From Orrella sp037026685 (GTDB lineage Bacteria; Pseudomonadota; Gammaproteobacteria; Burkholderiales; Burkholderiaceae_B), in NCBI RefSeq assembly GCF_037026685.1, contig NZ_JBANET010000001.1, forward strand, positions 1 through 64,000: DNA of 64,000 bases, written 5' to 3'. The translations under genes were made by a program, and so were the position numbers. Positions within the stretch are counted from its first letter, which is position 1; each line of letters begins with the position of its first letter. Below are positions 50,646 to 57,426 of this stretch, piece by piece. The notes under the pieces are model-generated. The model ran no database searches and had not been told where the DNA came from. It saw only the letters and a list, made by a program, of their open reading frames with translations.

Positions 50646-51254
50646 ATGGCGCAACAGGTGGTGCGGCCGGCTGGCGCCGGCCATGAAACGCTGGCGGTGC
50701 TGGCTGCCTGCGCCCTCATCCTTGCCGGGGCGGGCGCCTATATCGGGCTGGCCCCGGCGCCGCAGGCCGCGCAGGCGCTGGCGGCCGGCCAGCTTGACGC
50801 GCGGCGCGACCTGACCCCGGCCGAGCAAGGCATCTATGCCGACCTGCGCGTGGTGCACGACGAACTGGCCTACGCCGTGCAGGCCGGCCTGCCGCTGCCG
50901 GACGCCGCGGCGCTGGCCGAGGAAGGCCTGCCGCCCTTTGCGCAGGATCCCAGCAGCGCGGCGCGCGGCGGCCATGTCTGGTCCGACGGCATGGTGCAGG
51001 ACCGCCATGCCTACCTGGGCAGAACCGGCGATGCCGCCGTGGCGGGCAGCTTCCTGCTGCTTGCGCCGGCGCCGCCCGCCCATGGCCACGGCCATGACGG
51101 GCACGGCCAGGCGGCCGAGCCCGAGATCTGGCTGCGGCGCGACGGGCAGGCCGCCCTGCCCGCCGCGGCCGGGGCCGGGCCGCTGGCCCGGCAGGGCTGG
51201 CAGCAGGTGATCGCGCAGTTCGATGCGGGCGTCACCCGGGAGCACCGCCGCTAG
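50646..51254 (+). CDS. FpvK-like membrane protein with histidine cluster (DUF6162-like)
   Basis: The 202-residue product has one N-terminal transmembrane segment ('LAVLAACALILAGAGAYIGL') and a periplasmic domain. This carries a histidine/glycine cluster 'AHGHGHDGHG' near residue 145 and the sequence 'GHVWSDGMVQDRHAYLG'. The cluster suggests divalent metal binding. It matches fpvK by position and general layout. The start directly follows the previous stop. A gap of 83 bases separates it from the binding-protein gene, the largest gap in the operon. Confidence 0.66.
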   Translation: MAQQVVRPAGAGHETLAVLAACALILAGAGAYIGLAPAPQAAQALAAGQLDARRDLTPAEQGIYADLRVVHDELAYAVQAGLPLPDAAALAEEGLPPFAQDPSSAARGGHVWSDGMVQDRHAYLGRTGDAAVAGSFLLLAPAPPAHGHGHDGHGQAAEPEIWLRRDGQAALPAAAGAGPLARQGWQQVIAQFDAGVTREHRR

Positions 51255-51337
51255 CGCCGCGCCGGCGCCGGCCGCGCCCCCGTGGGCCGCCGGCGCGCCC
51301 GCCCTGCCCCTCCTTTCTCCTTTCTTGCAGGAAACCC

Positions 51338-52288
51338 ATGTCCTTGATGTCCTTGTCCAGCCCGCCTTCACGCCGCCGCCTGCTGCGCGCGGCCGCCGCC
51401 CTGCTGGCCGGCGCGCTTGCCCTGGCCGCCCTGCCCGTCCAGGCCGCGCGCCTGAAGGTGGGGGTGACGCTGCACCCTTACTACAGCTACGTGGCCAATA
51501 TCGTGGGTGATCGGGCCGACGTCGTGCCCCTCATCCCGGTGGGGTTCAATCCCCACGCCTACGAGCCGCGCGCCGAGGACATCAAGCGCATCGGCGCGCT
51601 GGACGTGGTCGTGCTGAACGGCATCGGCCATGACGATTTCGCCGACCGGATGATCGCGGCCAGCGAGAATCCCGAGGTGCCCGTCATCGAGGCCAACGCG
51701 CAGGTGCCGCTGCTGGCGGCCACCGGCGCGGCGGCGCGCGGCGGCGGCGATAGCGGCAAGGTGGTCAATCCGCACACCTTCCTGTCGATCACCGCCTCGA
51801 TCGCCCAGGTCAATACCATTGCCCGCGAGCTGGGCAAGCTGGATCCGGCCAATGCCCAGGCCTATACCGCCAACGCCCGCGCCTACGGCCAGCGCCTGCG
51901 CAAGCTGCGGGCCGACGCGCTGGGACGGCTGGCGCATGCCCCCGGCGCCGATTTCCGCGTGGCGACCATCCACGGCGCCTACGATTACCTGCTGCGCGAG
52001 TTCGGCCTGGAAGTCACGGCGGTGGTCGAACCGGCGCACGGCATCGAGCCCAGCCCCGCGCAGCTCAAGACCACCATCGACCAGCTGCGCCAGCTCGACG
52101 TCAAGGTGATCTTCTCGGAGCTGAACTTCCCCTCGGCCTATGTCGATACCATCCAGCGCGAGACCGGCGTCAAGCTCTACTCGCTCTCGCACATCTCCTA
52201 CGGCCCATACAGCGCCGGGCAGTTCGAGGAGGAAATGGCCCGCAACCTGGCCACCGTGGTGCAGGCCATCCAGGAGGCCGGCCAGTGA
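51338..52288 (+). CDS. Metal-binding periplasmic protein, FpvC-like (ZnuA/cluster A-I)
   Basis: The 316-residue product has a signal peptide with a twin-arginine-like start ('SRRRLLRAAAA'). It is a cluster A-I metal-binding protein with likely ligand histidines in 'VGVTLHPYYSY', 'GFNPHAYEPR', 'VNPHTFLSI' and 'ATIHGAYDYLL', plus acidic 'IFSELNFPS'. In the Pseudomonas system FpvC accepts ferrous iron after reduction of ferripyoverdine. ZnuA or MntC identity is possible, but the flanking genes favour FpvC. AGGAAA precedes the ATG. The stop overlaps the ATPase start (GTGA). Confidence 0.8.
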   Translation: MSLMSLSSPPSRRRLLRAAAALLAGALALAALPVQAARLKVGVTLHPYYSYVANIVGDRADVVPLIPVGFNPHAYEPRAEDIKRIGALDVVVLNGIGHDDFADRMIAASENPEVPVIEANAQVPLLAATGAAARGGGDSGKVVNPHTFLSITASIAQVNTIARELGKLDPANAQAYTANARAYGQRLRKLRADALGRLAHAPGADFRVATIHGAYDYLLREFGLEVTAVVEPAHGIEPSPAQLKTTIDQLRQLDVKVIFSELNFPSAYVDTIQRETGVKLYSLSHISYGPYSAGQFEEEMARNLATVVQAIQEAGQ

Positions 52289-53067
52289 GCCCGGCGCCCA
52301 TCGCCGGCCCGTCCTTGCGCTTCGATGCCGTCTCGCTCACCCTGGGCCGCACCGATATCCTGCGCCAGGTGAACTTGCGGGTCCAGGCCGGCACGGTGCA
52401 TGCGCTGATCGGCCCCAACGGCGCGGGCAAGAGTTCGCTGGTCAAGACCTTGCTGGGACAGACGCCGCACCGCGGCACGCTGACCCTGGACTGGCCCGGC
52501 AAGCAGCCTGGCATCATCGGCTACGTGCCCCAGGCCCTGGAGTTCGACCGCGGCCTGCCCATGACCGTGGACGATTTCATGGCGGCCATGTGCCAGCTGC
52601 GGCCGGCCTTCCTGGGCCTGTCGCGCAGCCAGGGGCCGGCCATCGGGCAGGCCCTGGCCGCGGTCGGCATGCTGGACAAGCGCGGCCGGCGCATGGGCGC
52701 GCTCTCGGGTGGCGAGCGCCAGCGTGTGCTGCTGGCGCAGGGCCTGGTTCCCGAGCCCGACCTGGTCGTGCTGGACGAGCCCATGGCGGCGCTGGACGAG
52801 GCCGGCGCGCGCGTATTCGAAGCCTTGCTGGCCCGCTGGCGGGCGCGCGGCGTGACGGTGCTGTGGGTCGAACACGACCTGCAGGCGGTGCGCCGCCTGG
52901 CCGACCGCGTCACCGGCCTGAACCGGCAGGTGCTATGCGATGGCGCGCCCGCCGAGGTGCTCAGCGGCGAACGCCTGCTTGAACTGTTCTCCCATGCCGG
53001 CGCGCAGGGCGGCCAGGCGGCAGGCGCCGGCGGCCAGCCCGCCGCGCTTTCCGGGAGCGCAGCATGA
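52285..53067 (+). CDS. Metal ABC transporter ATP-binding protein, FpvD-like
   Basis: The 260-residue ATPase has Walker A 'LIGPNGAGKSSLVKTLLG', Q-loop 'GYVPQALEF', signature 'LSGGERQRVLLAQGL', Walker B 'LVVLDEPMAALDEAG' and switch histidine in 'VLWVEHDLQAVRRL'. It belongs to the ZnuC/MntB-type metal ABC family. GTG start overlaps the binding-protein stop, and its own stop overlaps the permease (ATGA), so the transporter is made as a translational unit. Confidence 0.9.
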   Translation: MSPAPIAGPSLRFDAVSLTLGRTDILRQVNLRVQAGTVHALIGPNGAGKSSLVKTLLGQTPHRGTLTLDWPGKQPGIIGYVPQALEFDRGLPMTVDDFMAAMCQLRPAFLGLSRSQGPAIGQALAAVGMLDKRGRRMGALSGGERQRVLLAQGLVPEPDLVVLDEPMAALDEAGARVFEALLARWRARGVTVLWVEHDLQAVRRLADRVTGLNRQVLCDGAPAEVLSGERLLELFSHAGAQGGQAAGAGGQPAALSGSAA

Positions 53068-53969
53068 CCGGCTGGTTCGACACCGCCCGCATGGCGATCC
53101 AGGACTGGGCCGCGCAAGGCTGGCTGCCCGGCGCGTTGGCCTACGGCTTCGTGGTCAATGCCCTGATGGCCGGGCTCATCATCGGCCCCATCCTGGGCGG
53201 GCTGGGCACGCTGGTGGTGGTCAAGCGCTATGCTTTCTTTTCCGAGGCGGTCGGCCATGCGGCACTGACCGGCGTGGCCATCGGCATCCTGCTGGGCGAG
53301 CCCTACACCGGCCCCTACGGCAGCCTGTTCAGCTACTGCCTGCTGTTCGGCATCGTGCTGAACTACCTGCGCAACCGCACCGGCCTGTCGCCCGATACGC
53401 TGATCGGCGTGTTCCTGTCGGTGTCGCTGGCCCTGGGCGCGAGCCTGCTGCTGGTGCTGGCCGGGCGCATCAACATCCACATCCTGGAGAACGTGCTGTT
53501 CGGCTCGGTGCTGACCGTCAACGCCAAGGACCTGGCGGTGCTGGCCTGCGTGGCGCTGCTGACCTGCGCGCTGGCCCTGCCCAACTACAACCGCCTGATG
53601 CTGGCCAGCTTCAACCCCCAGCTGGCCGCCGTGCGCGGCGTGCCGGTCAAGGCCATGGACTATCTGTTCGTGGGGCTGGTCACGCTGGTGACGGTGGCGT
53701 CGGTCAAGGTGATCGGCGCCATCCTGGTGGGCGCCCTGCTGGTGATCCCGGCCGCCGCCGCCCGGTTGCTCAGCCAGTCGCTCAAGGGCTTTTTCTGCCT
53801 GTCGGTGCTGATCGCCACGGTCAGCACCCTGGCCGGCATCATGCTGCCCATCGAGCTGGAACTGCCCGTGCCCTCGGGCGCGGCCATCATCCTGGTGGCG
53901 GGCCTGCTGTTCGGCCTGGCCGCCTTGGCGCGCAGCGTCGCGCCCGGACTCAAAGGAAACGTTGCATGA
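53064..53969 (+). CDS. Metal ABC transporter permease, FpvE-like
   Basis: The 301-residue protein has eight or nine helices and ABC-3 family signatures: 'GTLVVVKRYAFFSEAVGHAA', 'YTGPYGSLFSYCLLFG' and 'VGALLVIPAAAARLLSQSL'. It is the membrane channel for the FpvD-like ATPase. Overlaps of 4 bases at both ends show tight coupling to the ATPase and to a second binding-protein gene, matching fpvDEF order. Confidence 0.9.
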   Translation: MTGWFDTARMAIQDWAAQGWLPGALAYGFVVNALMAGLIIGPILGGLGTLVVVKRYAFFSEAVGHAALTGVAIGILLGEPYTGPYGSLFSYCLLFGIVLNYLRNRTGLSPDTLIGVFLSVSLALGASLLLVLAGRINIHILENVLFGSVLTVNAKDLAVLACVALLTCALALPNYNRLMLASFNPQLAAVRGVPVKAMDYLFVGLVTLVTVASVKVIGAILVGALLVIPAAAARLLSQSLKGFFCLSVLIATVSTLAGIMLPIELELPVPSGAAIILVAGLLFGLAALARSVAPGLKGNVA

Positions 53970-54916
53970 AGACCTCACCGCGCAAGGCCGCGCTTGCCTT
54001 CACCTTGCTGCTGGGCGCCGTCGCCCTGGCCGCGCCGGCCCAGGCCCAGGGCGCGGCCGGCGCGCCGGCCGCCGCCGCGGCGCAGGACGGCCAGTCCGCC
54101 ACCGTGGTGCTGGTCGCGCATCCGGTGCTGGCGGCGCTGACCGAAACGCTGGCGCAGGGCACCGGCATACGGGTCGAGCGGGCCGCGCCGGCCAATCTTC
54201 CCGCCACGCGCCATGCGTCGTATTTCATGGGCCGCGGCGGCAAGGCGCTGCAAACGGCCGCCGGCAAGGCCCATGCCGTGGTCGCCATGCGTTCGGTCTG
54301 GCCCGACGATCCGCTCTACCCCATGGCCCGGCGCAGCAACATCCGGCTGGTCGAGATCGACGCCGCGCTTCCCCTGGACGGCGCCTTGAGCGGCATCGCG
54401 CTGCAGCCCGGCGAGCGCGCCGGCAGCCAGTTCGCCGCCTACCCCTGGCTGGGCACGGCCAACCTGGGGCGGATGGCCGACATCATCGCCGCCGACCTCG
54501 GACGCCTGGCGCCGCAGGAACAGGCGGCCATCGACGGCAACCTTGCCCGCATCAAGCGCCAGCTGGTCGAGATCAACGCCAGCAGCCAGGCCGCATTGGC
54601 CCGGGCCGAAAACGTATCGGTCATCAGCCTTTCCGAGCGCCTGCCCTACCTGGTCTCGTCGTTCAACCTGGACCTGGTCGAGACGATGGCGCGCGACGAC
54701 GCCGACTGGACGCCCGAGCGCCTGCAGGCGCTGACCGCCGCCATCCGGGACAGCGGCGCGGCGGCCGTGCTCATGCATCGCGAAGCGGATCCGGCCCTGC
54801 GCCAGGCCATCGAGGCCGGCGGCGCCAAGCCGGTGCTGCTGCACACCGAAGGCAGCGACCCGCTGGGCGAATTGCGGCAGAACGCCCAGGCGCTGCAGCA
54901 GGCCCTGGCGCCTTAG
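53966..54916 (+). CDS. Second periplasmic binding protein, FpvF-like, lacking usual metal ligands
   Basis: The 316-residue product has a signal peptide ending 'APAQAQ' and a diverged cluster A-I fold. Where metal-binding relatives have a DPHxWLDP motif, this one has 'AAYPWLGTANLGRMADII'. The first-loop histidine region reads 'RHASYFMGRGGKAL', and only 'VVLVAHPVLAAL' keeps a histidine. It therefore probably binds something other than a free metal ion. Pseudomonas FpvF, encoded at the same place, interacts with the siderophore and with FpvC. The next gene is convergent, 12 bases away. Confidence 0.72.
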   Translation: MKTSPRKAALAFTLLLGAVALAAPAQAQGAAGAPAAAAAQDGQSATVVLVAHPVLAALTETLAQGTGIRVERAAPANLPATRHASYFMGRGGKALQTAAGKAHAVVAMRSVWPDDPLYPMARRSNIRLVEIDAALPLDGALSGIALQPGERAGSQFAAYPWLGTANLGRMADIIAADLGRLAPQEQAAIDGNLARIKRQLVEINASSQAALARAENVSVISLSERLPYLVSSFNLDLVETMARDDADWTPERLQALTAAIRDSGAAAVLMHREADPALRQAIEAGGAKPVLLHTEGSDPLGELRQNAQALQQALAP

Positions 54917-54928
54917 GCGCGGCCGGCC

Positions 54929-56215
54929 CTAGCCGGCCTGCGGCGCGCCGGGCTGCTCGCGCAGCAGCCGGGCCACCACTTCTTCCAGCCGCAGGCCGCT
55001 GTCCATCGCAGCCTTTTGCAGGGCCTCGTGCGCGCCCTGCTCGTCCATGCCGTGGCGCTGCATCAGGATGCGCCTGGCCCGCTCCAGGCGCCGGCGCTCG
55101 TCCAGGCTGCTGCGCGCGCGGGCCAGTTCGGCATCGAGCTGCTGCAGGCGCAGCGTCTGCGCCTGCAGCAGGTCCAGCAGCGAGCGGCCGATCCGCGGGC
55201 CGGGGGCCGCGTCGTCGCTGGTGGCATCCAGGGTGCTGCCCTGGATGCCGAACAGCAGCGGCGCGCCATGCTCGGCGCTTTCCTGGGCGCAGCGCGCCAG
55301 CAGCCTGCGGTGATCGTCCAGGTCGGCCTGGGCCTGCGCCAGCCGCTGCTCGCACAGGCCCGGCAGCGCCGCGGCCATGCCCGCCTCGATGCCGTGCAGC
55401 GCGTCGATGTGCGCGCTCAGGACATCGAACCAGACTTGCGCCAGGGCCGGGTCGGTGGGCTGGGCGGCGGACGTGCGGGGAATCATCCGCCGCAGCCGCT
55501 GCATATCGCCGGCCTGCGCCTGCGCGGCGCGCCAGCGCCCCGCCGCCTGGGAATCGGCGTACTGGCAGAACACCTCGAAGCAGCGCGCCTGGGCCGCCGC
55601 CAGCTGCTGCATGCGGGCCTTGCGGTCCGCATCGAAGTAGCCGGCGGCAAAGCCCAGGACCCCTTCGGCGCGCTCTTGCCCGCATAGCTCCTTGCCCTGC
55701 ATGAAGTTCAACAGCGCGGCCAGGGCCTGCGTGATGCCCGGGTCCAGCCCGCTGTCGGCCGCCTCGAAGACCAGCGTGAGCATGGCGCCGATCAGCCGGG
55801 TATAGGCGTGCACCGACTGCTGCGTGTCGATGCCGTGCTCGCGCACGCGCCGGCGCAGGCGCGGCAGGTCCTCCAGCAGATAGCACAGGTGGGCGGCGCG
55901 GTTCAGCAGCCGCGCGCTGGCGCTGCGCCCGCCCGCCCCGCTTTCGAGCCGGGCCAGCGCCTGCAGCGCGCGCGCCAGGAAGGCGTCCGATTGCGCGTGG
56001 CGCTCGTCCAGCGGCAAGGGGCCGGCGCGCTCGGACTCGGCCAGGCCTTGCAGGTGCAGGTTGGAATAGCCGCGTTCCTTTTGCAGGGCATGGATGGCCT
56101 GGGCCAGGCGGGCGACCAGCTCGCAGGTGGGCAGCAGGTCGCGCAGGTCCTGCAGTTCCTTGCGCCGGGCCGCGAGCAGCAGGCGCAAGGCGGCTGGCAT
56201 GGCGGCTTCGGTCAT
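54929..56215 (-). CDS. nasR: NIT-ANTAR transcription antiterminator (NasR-like)
   Basis: The 428-residue product has an N-terminal all-helical NIT (nitrate/nitrite-sensing) domain, with 'VARLAQAIHALQKERGYSNL' near its start and the arginines used for nitrate binding in related proteins. A C-terminal ANTAR RNA-binding domain follows at about residues 345-425 ('LDERRRLERARRILMQRHGM', 'DEQGAHEALQKAAMDSGLRL'). Klebsiella NasR binds nitrate or nitrite and prevents termination in the nas leader RNA. Here it is the last gene of nirB-nirD-cobA-nasR, whose leader has an intrinsic terminator, so it should activate its own expression. It starts 13 bases after cobA. Confidence 0.9.
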   Translation of the reverse strand: MTEAAMPAALRLLLAARRKELQDLRDLLPTCELVARLAQAIHALQKERGYSNLHLQGLAESERAGPLPLDERHAQSDAFLARALQALARLESGAGGRSASARLLNRAAHLCYLLEDLPRLRRRVREHGIDTQQSVHAYTRLIGAMLTLVFEAADSGLDPGITQALAALLNFMQGKELCGQERAEGVLGFAAGYFDADRKARMQQLAAAQARCFEVFCQYADSQAAGRWRAAQAQAGDMQRLRRMIPRTSAAQPTDPALAQVWFDVLSAHIDALHGIEAGMAAALPGLCEQRLAQAQADLDDHRRLLARCAQESAEHGAPLLFGIQGSTLDATSDDAAPGPRIGRSLLDLLQAQTLRLQQLDAELARARSSLDERRRLERARRILMQRHGMDEQGAHEALQKAAMDSGLRLEEVVARLLREQPGAPQAG

Positions 56216-56228
56216 GATGCTTCCTTGT

Positions 56229-56993
56229 TCAGTTCTGCCCCATGGCCACCGCCTGCCGGATGTGCGGGTCCAGGGCCGCGGGCTGTGCCTGCGCCGCGAC
56301 CTGCCCGATCACCAGCACGGCCGGGCTGCGCAGCGCGAAACATGCGGCGTCCGTCTCCAGCCGGGCCAGCGTCGAGCGGCAATGCCGCTGTGCCGGCAGG
56401 CTGGCCGATTCGATCATGGCCACCGGCGTGGCCGGGTCCATGCCGCCGGCCAGCAGGCCCTGGCGCGTGGCGGCCAGCGTGGCCACCCCCATGTAGACTA
56501 CCAGCGTGGTGCCGCTGCGCGCCAGCGCCTGCCAGGGCGGCTCGCTGCCATCCTCGGTATGCGCGGTCAGCAAGGTCACGCCCCGGGCCACGCCGCGCAG
56601 GGTCAGGGGCACGCCTACCGAACTGGCGCCCGCCAGGCCGGCCGTCACGCCATTGACGATCTCGCAGCGCACGCCGCGGGCTTGCAGCCAGGCCAACTCT
56701 TCGCCGGCGCGCCCGAAGATGCACGGGTCGCCGCCCTTCAGGCGCACCACCCGCAAGCCCTGCCGCGCATAGCGCAGCATCAGCCGCTGGATGAAATCCT
56801 GCGGCGTGGAGCGGCAGCCGCCGCGCTTGCCCACCCGCAGCACCCGCGCCGCCGCGCAATGCGCCAGGATCTGCGGGGCGACCAGGTCATCGACCAGCAC
56901 CACCTGCGCCTGCGACAGCACGCGCACGGCCTTGAGCGTGAGCAGCTCGGGGTCGCCGGGGCCGGCGCCCACCAGCCATACCTGTGTATGCAT
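56229..56993 (-). CDS. cobA: Uroporphyrinogen-III C-methyltransferase
   Basis: The 254-residue product has the SUMT signatures 'WLVGAGPGDPELLTLKAVRV', 'VLVDDLVAPQIL', 'RVVRLKGGDPCIFGRAGEEL' and 'VNGVTAGLAGASSVGVPLT'. It methylates uroporphyrinogen III twice to precorrin-2, leading to siroheme, the cofactor NirB needs. It lacks the CysG-type dehydrogenase/ferrochelatase domain, so those steps must be encoded elsewhere. AGGAGG precedes the ATG, 13 bases after nirD. Confidence 0.94.
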   Translation of the reverse strand: MHTQVWLVGAGPGDPELLTLKAVRVLSQAQVVLVDDLVAPQILAHCAAARVLRVGKRGGCRSTPQDFIQRLMLRYARQGLRVVRLKGGDPCIFGRAGEELAWLQARGVRCEIVNGVTAGLAGASSVGVPLTLRGVARGVTLLTAHTEDGSEPPWQALARSGTTLVVYMGVATLAATRQGLLAGGMDPATPVAMIESASLPAQRHCRSTLARLETDAACFALRSPAVLVIGQVAAQAQPAALDPHIRQAVAMGQN

Positions 56994-57006
56994 CGCTGCT
57001 TCCTCC

Positions 57007-57426
57007 TTAGCCGGCCGCGGCGCTCCGGGCCTGGGCCGTTTCGGCCCGGGCCATCCCGGCCTGCGCCGTGGGGCGGACCGGGCCCAGCAGGACGGTGTCC
57101 TCATGCAGGCGCGCCGGCCAGACCGCCAGCCGCTGGTTCGGGTCTTCCAGGCATACGCCGTCGCGCAGCCGGAAGTGCTGCTTGTACAGGGGCGAAGCCA
57201 CCACCAGCTCGCCGCCCAGCCGGCCGAGCAGGCCGCGGCCGATGACGTTGGCGCCCGAGAACGGGTCGCGGTTGGCGATGGCATGGACCGCTTGCGCCGC
57301 CTCCGGCAGGTAGAACAGCGCCACCTGTACGCCTTCGAGCAGCGCCACCACGCCCGAATGCGCCACCAGGTCGGCGCGGCGGCACACCGGCACCCAGCCG
57401 GCCTGGACGGGATGGTTGGGGGCCAT
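57007..57426 (-). CDS. nirD: Nitrite reductase (NADH) small subunit
   Basis: The 139-residue product has the Rieske-like NirD fold: 'LVAHSGVVALLEGVQVALFY', 'AIANRDPFSGANVIGRGLLG', 'VASPLYKQHFRLRDGVCLED' and 'LAVWPARL'. The Rieske cluster ligands are missing, as is usual for the short NirD. It pairs with NirB for cytoplasmic NADH-dependent reduction of nitrite to ammonium. The start overlaps the nirB stop by one base (TGATG), so it is translationally coupled. The C-terminal 25 residues are an alanine-rich extension. Confidence 0.93.
   Translation of the reverse strand: MAPNHPVQAGWVPVCRRADLVAHSGVVALLEGVQVALFYLPEAAQAVHAIANRDPFSGANVIGRGLLGRLGGELVVASPLYKQHFRLRDGVCLEDPNQRLAVWPARLHEDTVLLGPVRPTAQAGMARAETAQARSAAAG

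Noticed and set aside
51338..54916. A plain ZnuABC zinc importer
   Set aside because: The transporter belongs to that family, but two dissimilar binding proteins and the four upstream genes match the fpv-type system better. Zinc or manganese specificity is not excluded.
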